This document shows, one piece after another, positions 15,789 to 22,058 of a DNA stretch of 37,443 bases. A model generated the notes under the pieces. The model was not told the DNA's origin and did no database searches. It saw nothing but the letters and a program-made list of their open reading frames with translations. The stretch's first letter is position 1; each line of letters opens with the position of its first letter. Both the position numbers and the translations under genes were made by a program. The stretch is from Candidatus Daviesbacteria bacterium (lineage in GTDB: Bacteria; Patescibacteriota; Microgenomatia; Daviesbacterales; UBA10151): the NCBI GenBank assembly GCA_016186985.1, contig JACPKO010000061.1, positions 1 through 37,443 of the forward strand, in the 5' to 3' direction.

Positions 15789-16664
15789 ATGAATTTATTC
15801 AAATCTAAAAGCCCGAAATTTGAACACTTACGCAAAAAGTGGGTAGCCCGCCACAAAGAAACCAGCCAAAATTTTATAGAGAAACACGCTAGGCATATCG
15901 CGGCCACATCTTTGGGTGGATTAATGTTGATGTCCACTCCCGGCATGTCAGTTTCGACTCATTCTGCAAATACACTAACTCAAGAGGAGGGAAAAATTTT
16001 AGCTTCAAGCAGCAAAAATGCGTTGCTTGCTTCAGAGCTTGTAGATAAATTGCCAAAAGATGTTGCTAAACTCACACCCGAGCAGGATGAAATAATAGTT
16101 GGTTTAATAAAAAAAGATTTGGGGATTGAGGTAAAAGCTGAAATTGACAGCAAGCGTTTAAATAGGACATTTGGTGTAATTGGGGGAGAGCAACACCTCT
16201 ACCGTTATCCGGGAGATACTGTTAATACTCATGCCAGGGATGCGCAGGATTGGGCTATGTACGGTTCATCCGGTATTGCACCGGGGTTAGGTGCTTGGGG
16301 ATATTTCGCACCGAGTAAAGAGGCTATGACGCAGGATTTAGAGCAGCGCGAAAGGTATTATTTGGCGGTACAGACTTTTTTATCGCCGGGATTTGCCGAA
16401 AAGGTCGGGGAGTACCGTGATTTTTATAAATTCAGGAAAATGCTGGTGATAAATCCGAAAACTGGCCAGGCTGTTGTCGCAGTAATAGGAGATGCCGGCC
16501 CGGCGGAGTGGACGGGTAAGCATTTAGGGGGCAGCCCTGAAGTAATGCACGAACTTGGATTGGCAGAAGGCCCCAGAAAAGGGCCGGTGTTATACTACTT
16601 TGTTGATGATCCGGAAAATAAAGTTCCTTTAGGACCAGTTAAGCTTACAGAAGAAGCAATATGA
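15789..16664 (+). CDS. Membrane-anchored or secreted protein with possible double-psi beta-barrel domain
   Basis: 291 aa, not a named family I can assign firmly. Residues 1-34 are basic, followed by a hydrophobic stretch (HIAATSLGGLMLMSTPGMSV, about 36-55) that could be a signal or anchor. The C-terminal part, about 215-280, reads MLVINPKTGQAVVAVIGDAGPAEWTGK, then LGGSPEVMHELGL, which resembles the double-psi beta-barrel of RlpA-like proteins (NxxTGQxVxVxxxDxGPA ... LS..a...LGL). That suggests an extracytoplasmic cell-wall or carbohydrate-binding role (inference). It lies between secD and secF and overlaps the next gene by 4 nt, so it is translated in coupling with it. Confidence 0.6.
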   Translation: MNLFKSKSPKFEHLRKKWVARHKETSQNFIEKHARHIAATSLGGLMLMSTPGMSVSTHSANTLTQEEGKILASSSKNALLASELVDKLPKDVAKLTPEQDEIIVGLIKKDLGIEVKAEIDSKRLNRTFGVIGGEQHLYRYPGDTVNTHARDAQDWAMYGSSGIAPGLGAWGYFAPSKEAMTQDLEQRERYYLAVQTFLSPGFAEKVGEYRDFYKFRKMLVINPKTGQAVVAVIGDAGPAEWTGKHLGGSPEVMHELGLAEGPRKGPVLYYFVDDPENKVPLGPVKLTEEAI

Positions 16665-16984
16665 AGAAATTTTACAGCCATTTAATAGAAATAGAATCTC
16701 TAACTTTTGAATTAGATCAGTTTGAGCTAGCTTATCATGAAAAGCACGAACTGGCTAAACTGATAGATTCAAATATTCATAACGTGGTAATGGATACTAT
16801 ATTTTCGAAACTTTCAGATAAAGATAAAGAAAACTTTGCCAAAATCGTCTCATCCGAGGATCATAAAAAAATCTGGGATTTTTTAAAGTCCAAAACTGAA
16901 GATATTGAGGACGAAATAAAAAAGGCTGCGCTTGATATTAAAAAAAAACTTCACGAAGACATTAAGGAGGCAAAGAAAAAATGA
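16661..16984 (+). CDS. Small helical protein, DUF5663-like
   Basis: 107 aa, mostly helical and highly charged. The block IHNVVMDTIFSKLSDKDKENFAKIVSSEDHKKIWDFLKSKTEDIEDEI resembles DUF5663 proteins (helix, LSeeD..eF..ll..gd...i..FL), a small family found almost only in Patescibacteria; I recognise the pattern but cannot confirm the assignment. The C-terminal 35 residues are a Lys/Glu helix, probably coiled coil. No signal or membrane segment, so likely cytoplasmic. The ATG overlaps the stop of the preceding gene, showing an operon. Function unknown; its place between secD and secF hints at a link to export, which remains a guess. Confidence 0.6.
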   Translation: MKKFYSHLIEIESLTFELDQFELAYHEKHELAKLIDSNIHNVVMDTIFSKLSDKDKENFAKIVSSEDHKKIWDFLKSKTEDIEDEIKKAALDIKKKLHEDIKEAKKK

Positions 16985-17039
16985 TTCAAGTGATGAAGTA
17001 TGAGCAAGCTCTATCTAATCAGAGAGAGGATTTAAACAT

Positions 17040-17903
17040 ATGATGAGTCTGATGAGATATAAAGTCTGGTTTTTTGTGATGTCGACCTTGATAATTTTGC
17101 CGGGTTTGTTTTTTGTTTTTACCGGAGGTTTAAAATTTGGAATTGATTTTACTGGTGGTGCGCTGCTTGAGTATAAATTTGATAACCTTGTTCAAAAGGA
17201 AAGCCTTGAAGAATTTGGGACAGTTGTCCCTTCCGGAGACAATACTTATATGATTCGTACCCAGACAGTTTCGTTTGAACAGCTTCAGGATTTGAAAAAA
17301 CGAATTAATGAAAAGACCGGCAATTTTACTGTTCGCCGTGAAGAGAATGTTGGTCCGGTTATCGGCAAGGAGTTGGAAAGAAAAGCCGGGATTGCATTGG
17401 TATTCTCTTGCGTAATGATAGTTTTATATATCGCTTTTGCATTTAGGAAAGTTCCAAAGCCTGCATCATCATTCCGTTTTGGGGTCTGCGCAATAGCGGC
17501 ATTAATTCATGATGTACTACTCGTTATCGGTGCATTTGCAATATTCGGATACTTCTTAGGGATTGAAATTGATACCCTTTTTGTCACAGCTCTTCTTACA
17601 ATAATTGGTTTTTCAGTCCATGATACTATTGTTGTGTTTGACCGGATTAGGGAAAATCTGCCAAAACACTTATCAAAGAAGTTTGAAACAGTTGTTGATA
17701 TTTCAATAACTCAAACTTTAGCCCGTTCCTTAAATACATCCCTTACTGTTGTTTTTGTTTTAACTGCGCTTCTTCTATTTGGAGGGACAACAATTAAATG
17801 GTTTGTTGTAGCACTTTTGATAGGAATAATTTCAGGAACTTATTCTTCGATCTTTAATGCATCTGCGATCCTTAGCTGGTGGGAAGAAAAATTAGGGCAC
17901 TAA
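17040..17903 (+). CDS. secF: Protein translocase subunit SecF
   Basis: Partner of SecD in the export motor. Seen: first helix (YKVWFFVMSTLIILPGLFFVF), FGIDFTGGALLEYKF (the family GIDFTGG motif), the small periplasmic domain, IGKELERKAGIALVFSCVMIVLYIAFAFR, then GFSVHDTIVVFDRIRENL and ITQTLARSLNTSLTVV and the final helix. 287 aa is normal. An SD-like GAGAGGAT lies 9 nt upstream of the ATG pair. Last gene of the unit starting at 12158. It ends 25 nt before a strong hairpin shared with the convergent cca gene. Confidence 0.95.
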   Translation: MMSLMRYKVWFFVMSTLIILPGLFFVFTGGLKFGIDFTGGALLEYKFDNLVQKESLEEFGTVVPSGDNTYMIRTQTVSFEQLQDLKKRINEKTGNFTVRREENVGPVIGKELERKAGIALVFSCVMIVLYIAFAFRKVPKPASSFRFGVCAIAALIHDVLLVIGAFAIFGYFLGIEIDTLFVTALLTIIGFSVHDTIVVFDRIRENLPKHLSKKFETVVDISITQTLARSLNTSLTVVFVLTALLLFGGTTIKWFVVALLIGIISGTYSSIFNASAILSWWEEKLGH

Positions 17904-17928
17904 ATTAGGGGCTAGGATTTAGGAGATA

Positions 17929-17950
17929 GAATCAAGGATTTCCTTGATTC
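17929..17950. terminator. Perfect hairpin between convergent secF and cca
   Basis: GAATCAAGG (17929-17937), loop ATTT, CCTTGATTC (17942-17950): a perfect 9-bp stem located between the two convergent stops. There is no clear T-run on either strand, so it may be a 3'-end-protecting or weak bidirectional terminator hairpin. Confidence 0.5.
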
Positions 17951-17951
17951 A

Positions 17952-19288
17952 TTATTCTAGCTTCTTGATTCTATTTAAAAGATACTCCCGATTATTTTTT
18001 GAAGCATCCTCTAAAACTTCTTTAAAAAGTTTATTCAAAATTTCACCAATTTTTGGTCCGGGTTTGATTTGCAAAACTTCCATAACATCAGACCCGTTAA
18101 TTTTTAAATCGGAAATAGAAAAAGGTTTTTTTAAAACTTCTTTGATGCGTTTTTTAAATTCTTCCATTCTCCATGACGTTTCAGTTGCCGTTCCTCCACC
18201 CAAACGGTCGGCAATTCGAAGCGCCATCATATCCTCAACATTTTCCAGTCCGATATTCTTTATAAAACGACGAACTGCCGAGTCTCAGATTCGGCTTTTG
18301 ATAACCTGAGTCTCCCGGAAACCTTTTTGGATAAATTAGCTCCGACTGTTTCATGTCCGTAAAAAGTAACATTACCATTTTCGTCTTTCTTAAAAGTTTG
18401 AACTTTACCAATGTCATGAATTAAAGCTGCAAATCTAACTAAAGGGTTTTTGCTGGGGCAAAATTTTAAAGACAAAAATAAATGCTCGCCAATATCATAA
18501 ATTCTGTCATGTCTTGGTCCTTCCTGAACAATCCCAAAACATTCTGTCACCTCAGGCAAAATTATTTCCAGAAGTCCTGTATCTTTTAACTTGATTAGCC
18601 CATCGTAAGCGTTGTCTGATTCTAAAATTTTAAACAACTCATCGCGTATTCTTTCCCAGGAAATGTTTTTGATCAAAAAAGCATTTTTTTTGAGAGATTC
18701 AAAAGTACTTGCCTCGATTTTGAAATTTAGTTGAGCTGCTAATCGGAGTGCCCGCATGAGTCTTAAGGCGTCTTCTGCAAATCTCACATCAGGATCGCCG
18801 ACGGCGCGGATTAATTTTAAGTTAAGGTCTGGCTGTCCTTTAAAGGGGTCAATAATTTTGGGATAGGAATTTTTGCTTATCTCAAGCGCGATTGCATTTA
18901 TTGTAAAATCGCGTCTTGCTAGATCTTTGTTAATATCATCAGTCCATGAAACTTCTTCCGGGTGGCGGGAATCTTTATAATCGCTTTCACTCCGCATTGT
19001 CGTTATCTCTATAATAGGAAAGCGATTAGAGGCGAGCGATTTGCGAGACTCATAATCCCCAGTTGTTTTCATGGGTACTCCCACTGTACCGAATTTATTA
19101 TTATAAAATCCCTCAGGAAACAATTTTAGAATTTCCCCGGGTTTTGCATCGGTTGTAAGATCCCAGTCTTTTGCTTCCCTTTTCATTAAAATATCACGCA
19201 CACCTCCTCCTACTAAATAGGCTTTAAATCCACTGCTCAAAAATTTGTTTATAACCTTATATACATCTTCTGGTAAAATGATTTCCAT
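17952..19288 (-). pseudogene. cca: CCA tRNA nucleotidyltransferase (HD type), disrupted by deletion and frameshift
   Basis: The enzyme adds or repairs the 3' CCA of tRNAs. The N-terminal part is intact: LVGGGVRDILMKREAKDWDLTT with catalytic Asp41 and Asp43, RRDFTINAIAL, the AEDALRLMRALRLAAQL helical block, and an HD domain (AALIHDIGK). It runs to about 18275, then goes out of frame and stops at 18260. The expected C-terminal part resumes in another frame: DSAVRRFIKNIGLENVEDMMALRIADRLGGGT, to the stop at 17952; that frame has a TGA directly before the Asp. Roughly 20-25 residues of the HD domain that should link the parts are missing, and the junction lies in an imperfect palindrome (GCCGA...TCGGC). 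It could be a true pseudogene, a split protein, or an assembly error. The predicted -10 TATAGT (19300-19305) ends 11 nt before the ATG. Confidence 0.85.
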
Positions 19289-19299
19289 TATAGAATTGT

Positions 19300-19361
19300 A
19301 CTATAGATCCTGTTTTTATTAGATGAAATTAATGTAGGATCTATTAACATCACTTAAGTGA
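19300..19361. promoter_or_regulatory. Divergent cca-recJ control region with a 9-bp inverted repeat and a 12-bp palindrome
   Basis: The 83-bp gap between the divergent starts holds a perfect 9-bp inverted repeat, ATAGATCCT (19303-19311) and AGGATCTAT (19336-19344), with 24 nt between arms, and a perfect palindrome TCACTTAAGTGA (19350-19361) 10 nt before the recJ ATG. The left arm overlaps the cca -10. These have the form of operator sites or a transcript hairpin. No regulator is identified. Confidence 0.4.
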
Positions 19362-19371
19362 CTTTTATAAA

Positions 19372-20967
19372 ATGACTAAGGTTTGGAAAATCAAGAAGAA
19401 ACTAAGCGAAGATATATTGGAACAGCTTTTAATCAATCGTAGATTAACCTCCGAAATAGATAAAGAAAACTTCTTTAATCCAAAAATTGAAGATTACCAA
19501 AAAGATCTGGAAATTCCGGGAATTGAAAAATCCCTAAGAAGAATTAAGGAGGCTATCGAAAAAGAGGAGTTAATGGTGGTATTTGGAGATTATGATGTGG
19601 ATGGAATATCGGCTTGCGCAATTTTGTACAAAGCCTTAACTTCCCTGGGAGCAAAAGTTTTGCCTTACATTCCCCATCGGGAAAAAGAGGGATATGGTTT
19701 ATCAAAGTTGGGCCTGGAATTTGCCAGGGATTCGGATGCGGGAGTCGTAATTACGGTTGACAACGGTATTGTGGCACTTGAGGAGGCTGAATTTGCAAAA
19801 TCCATGGGGCTTGATTTAATCATTACAGATCACCATGCTCCGGGGGATAAAAAGCCTGAGGCGTTTTCGATTATCCACTCAACCAAAATGTGCGGGGCGG
19901 CAGTTGCATGGTGTTTAATACAGGGGATAGTGAAAAGTGAATTAAGGGAAGAGTTATTAGAGCTTGTTGCGGTTGCAACTATTGCGGATATGATGCCTCT
20001 TTTGGGTTTAAACAGGGCTTTTGTTGTTGAAGGGCTAAAACATCTCAATAAAACAACGAATTTGGGACTTCTTGCCTTATTAAATGAGAGCGGGATTGAA
20101 AAGGGTCAGGTTAAATCTTTTGAGGTTGGGCATATAATTGCGCCAAGAATTAATGCGATAGGAAGATTAGAACACGCAATTGATGCACTGAGGCTTCTTT
20201 GCACAAATGATCAGGTGAAGGCAAAAAGACTTGCAAAACTTTTATCTGAAACAAATTCAAAAAGACAGGATTTAACTATGAAAGCTTATGAAGAAGCTCT
20301 CGTGCTGGCCGAAAAAAATACAGGCAAAAAAATCCAGGTTTTATATTCCAGGGATTGGCATCAAGGTATTATCGGGCTTGTTGCCTCAAGAATTACAGAT
20401 CAATATTTTATGCCAACTATCGCAATATCGATAAACAAAGAGGTTTCCAAAGGTTCGGCAAGAAGTATTGAGGGGATTAATATAACTGAAGTTTTAAGAA
20501 GCTGTTCGGATTTTCTGGTTGACGTTGGCGGCCATGCGGGAGCTGCGGGCTTTAGTATTAAGACAGAGTCTGTTCAGGTTTTTAAAAAAAGAATTGAACA
20601 GTTAGTTGAGGAACTTGGTTCTGAAGTTTCAGAAAAGTTTTTAACAATTGAGGCAGAACTACCGTTTAGTAAAATTAATAAGACTTTAGTTAAAAAACTT
20701 GGGGATTTCGAGCCCTTTGGTCTCGAAAATCCTCAACCGGTTTTTGCCTCGTTTAACGCAAAACTTACTGATATTAGGACCGTTGGTAACGGCAAGCACT
20801 TGAAGTTTAGGGCCGAAGGAATTGATGCTATTGCTTTTAATATGGGGGAGCTGGAATCTTTTTTGCAGCCCGGGCAGCTCATAAACTTGGCATATATCCT
20901 GGAAATAAATCAATTTAACGGTAGCGAGACTTTGCAGCTTAAGGTTAAAGATATACAACTGGCTTAG
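19372..20967 (+). CDS. recJ: Single-stranded-DNA-specific exonuclease RecJ
   Basis: RecJ degrades ssDNA 5' to 3' in recombination and mismatch or base-excision repair. Seen: DHH-domain motif FGDYDVDG (71-78), ITVDNG, the DHH triad Asp153-His154-His155 in ITDHHAPG, VATIADMMPL, the connecting helix with RINAIGR, the DHHA1 domain with HQGIIGLVASRI, SARSIEGINI and GGHAGAAGF (about 387-395), then the C-terminal OB-fold (FEPFGLENPQPVFA...VGNGKHLKF). 531 aa is typical. Divergent from cca. The aromatic operon leader begins only about 40 nt after its stop, and the leader promoter lies in that gap. Confidence 0.95.
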   Translation: MTKVWKIKKKLSEDILEQLLINRRLTSEIDKENFFNPKIEDYQKDLEIPGIEKSLRRIKEAIEKEELMVVFGDYDVDGISACAILYKALTSLGAKVLPYIPHREKEGYGLSKLGLEFARDSDAGVVITVDNGIVALEEAEFAKSMGLDLIITDHHAPGDKKPEAFSIIHSTKMCGAAVAWCLIQGIVKSELREELLELVAVATIADMMPLLGLNRAFVVEGLKHLNKTTNLGLLALLNESGIEKGQVKSFEVGHIIAPRINAIGRLEHAIDALRLLCTNDQVKAKRLAKLLSETNSKRQDLTMKAYEEALVLAEKNTGKKIQVLYSRDWHQGIIGLVASRITDQYFMPTIAISINKEVSKGSARSIEGINITEVLRSCSDFLVDVGGHAGAAGFSIKTESVQVFKKRIEQLVEELGSEVSEKFLTIEAELPFSKINKTLVKKLGDFEPFGLENPQPVFASFNAKLTDIRTVGNGKHLKFRAEGIDAIAFNMGELESFLQPGQLINLAYILEINQFNGSETLQLKVKDIQLA

Positions 20968-20972
20968 AATGC

Positions 20973-21000
20973 TGGACATTTTCTTATTTAGTGATATACT
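20973..21000 (+). promoter_or_regulatory. Predicted promoter of the aromatic amino acid operon
   Basis: TGGACA (20973-20978), 16-nt spacer, extended -10 TGaTATACT with hexamer TATACT at 20995-21000. The predicted transcript start (about 21006-21008) coincides with the first base of the leader-peptide ATG at 21008. Confidence 0.65.
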
Positions 21001-21007
21001 TATCTTA

Positions 21008-21076
21008 ATGGATCGCAAAATCTCGAAATGGTTTAGTTATTTTAGCTTTTACTTCCGCAAGGAGGGGGTTTTTTAA
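21008..21076 (+). CDS. Aromatic-rich leader peptide of a transcription attenuator (22 aa)
   Basis: ATG at 21008, TAA at 21074-21076. The peptide begins MDRKISK, then residues 8-16 are WFSYFSFYF (one Trp, four Phe, two Tyr in nine), then RKEGVF. In total 8 of 22 residues are aromatic, compared with roughly 8-10% in ordinary proteins. It lies directly upstream of the gene for the first enzyme of aromatic synthesis and ends inside the 5' strand of an antiterminator. By analogy with pheA/trp leader peptides, ribosome stalling at Phe/Tyr/Trp codons when the charged tRNAs are scarce would prevent terminator formation. No Shine-Dalgarno precedes the ATG, and the -10 ends 7 nt upstream, so translation from a leaderless 5' end is predicted. 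The peptide itself probably has no other role. Confidence 0.85.
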   Translation: MDRKISKWFSYFSFYFRKEGVF

Positions 21077-21109
21077 TGCTTTAAAAAAGCATTAAAGTAA
21101 TAAGCCCCC
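21064..21109 (+). promoter_or_regulatory. Predicted antiterminator structure of the aromatic attenuator
   Basis: The 5' strand GGGGG (21064-21068), within the last leader codons, can pair with CCCCC (21105-21109), extended by the following T-G and T-A pairs with AAG (21102-21104). Enclosed is a hairpin of 8 perfect bp, AATGCTTT (21075-21082) and AAAGCATT (21086-21093), extendable by four more pairs. A ribosome at the UAA would cover the GGGGG strand; a ribosome stalled earlier at the aromatic codons leaves it free. It competes with the terminator for the same CCCCC. Confidence 0.75.
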
Positions 21110-21127
21110 GAGAGGGGGATTTTTTTT
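21105..21127 (+). terminator. Attenuator terminator before the DAHP synthase gene
   Basis: CCCCC (21105-21109), GAGA loop, GGGGG (21114-21118), then A and eight Ts (21120-21127): a textbook rho-independent terminator. It lies 25 nt upstream of the first operon gene, not after a gene on its own strand, which marks it as regulatory. Its 5' half is shared with the antiterminator. Confidence 0.88.
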
Positions 21128-21152
21128 GGTTTTTTAGTATTTGAAAAAATAT

Positions 21153-22058
21153 ATGAAAAATAAAAGAATCACAAAATTTACATTAGATAAGCAAAGCTTT
21201 CTTTCAGATAAGCAAAGCTTTCTTTCAGATAAAATAATAATAGCAGGGCCTTGTGCTGCGGAAACGCGAGAGCAGGTGATAAAAAGCGCTAAAGAGGCAA
21301 AGAAACGGGGTGTTAAAATATTGAGAGCATCTTTGTGGAAACCCCGTACTGAGCCTGGATTTGACGGAGTAAAAGAAAAAGGAATTCCGTGGCTTATAGA
21401 GGTTGCAAAAATGGGCATAACCCCTGGTACTGAGGTTTTAAATGCGCGCAATACAAAAGCAGTACTTAATGCTATCGCAAAAAATGTATCTAAGCCCTCC
21501 GCACTAATTTGGATTGGTGCCAGAAACCAAAACCATGATGAGCAGATCGCTATTGCAAAAGTTGTAAACAGATACCCTTGGGCCCGCTTTATGTTTAAAA
21601 ACCAGCCATGGAGGCACGAAAGGCACTGGAGAGGGATTCTAAAGCACATTTTAAACAGTAAAATCGGGAAGGATAAGGTTATCTTAAGTCATAGGGGATT
21701 TGATCCAGGAACCGACGAACCCCGCGATCCAAAATCACTGCGCAATGTGCCTGATTACAAGATGGCTATGAGGATTAAAACCGAAGAGGATGTTGAAATG
21801 ATCATTGACCCTTCTCATATGGGAGGTACTGTTGAAAACGTAATTAAAATTACCAAAGAAGCGATGCGTTATGGTGAAAATGGTGCTTCATTTGATGGGT
21901 TTATTTTTGAAGTTCATCCGAACCCTTCGGTTGCGTGGACTGATGCCAAACAGCAATTAACGTGGGAGCAGTTTGATGAATTAATGGAGGAATATCAAAA
22001 ATTGCAATCCGAACTTTCTATTAAACCTGGACACACATCCGCCCAAGTTTCGTTCTGA
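21153..22058 (+). CDS. aroF: DAHP synthase (3-deoxy-7-phosphoheptulonate synthase)
   Basis: First enzyme of the shikimate pathway: PEP + erythrose 4-phosphate to DAHP. Seen: IIIAGPCAAETREQV, ILRASLWKPRTEPGFDGV, GTEVLNARNT, IWIGARNQNHDEQIAIA, FKNQPWRHERHW, HRGFDPGTDEPRDPKSLRNVPDY, MIIDPSHMGG and FEVHPNPSVAWTDAKQQLTW. These match the DAHPS group that in Bacteroidetes is fused to chorismate mutase; here the mutase is a separate gene two places downstream. No N-terminal regulatory ACT or ferredoxin-like domain is seen, so control may be transcriptional. A 21-bp tandem duplication gives two DKQSFLS units at the N-terminus. ATG 21153 is preferred; a TTG at 21141 is possible. No SD is visible. The stop overlaps the next start (TGATG). 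The symbol is generic; aroG would serve equally. Confidence 0.92.
   Translation: MKNKRITKFTLDKQSFLSDKQSFLSDKIIIAGPCAAETREQVIKSAKEAKKRGVKILRASLWKPRTEPGFDGVKEKGIPWLIEVAKMGITPGTEVLNARNTKAVLNAIAKNVSKPSALIWIGARNQNHDEQIAIAKVVNRYPWARFMFKNQPWRHERHWRGILKHILNSKIGKDKVILSHRGFDPGTDEPRDPKSLRNVPDYKMAMRIKTEEDVEMIIDPSHMGGTVENVIKITKEAMRYGENGASFDGFIFEVHPNPSVAWTDAKQQLTWEQFDELMEEYQKLQSELSIKPGHTSAQVSF
21186..21227 (+). repeat. In-frame 21-bp tandem duplication in the DAHP synthase gene
   Basis: Two exact 21-bp units (21186-21206 and 21207-21227), each coding DKQSFLS, followed by GATAAA that begins a third. Each unit carries the AAGCAAAGCTT core (21189-21199, 21210-21220) found at three other places in the window, so the duplication involves an interspersed repeat placed in-frame just before the catalytic barrel. 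Confidence 0.85.

Noticed and set aside
18230..18300. Programmed frameshifting or TGA recoding to join the two cca parts
   Set aside because: About 20 residues of the HD domain are missing at the junction, so a simple frameshift or read-through would not restore the protein; no slippery site is seen. TGA serves as a normal stop in other genes here.
21055..21127. A T-box or metabolite riboswitch before DAHP synthase
   Set aside because: The leader is too short for a T-box (no specifier loop or UGGN bulge), and the aromatic short frame with overlapping stems fits a leader-peptide attenuator better.
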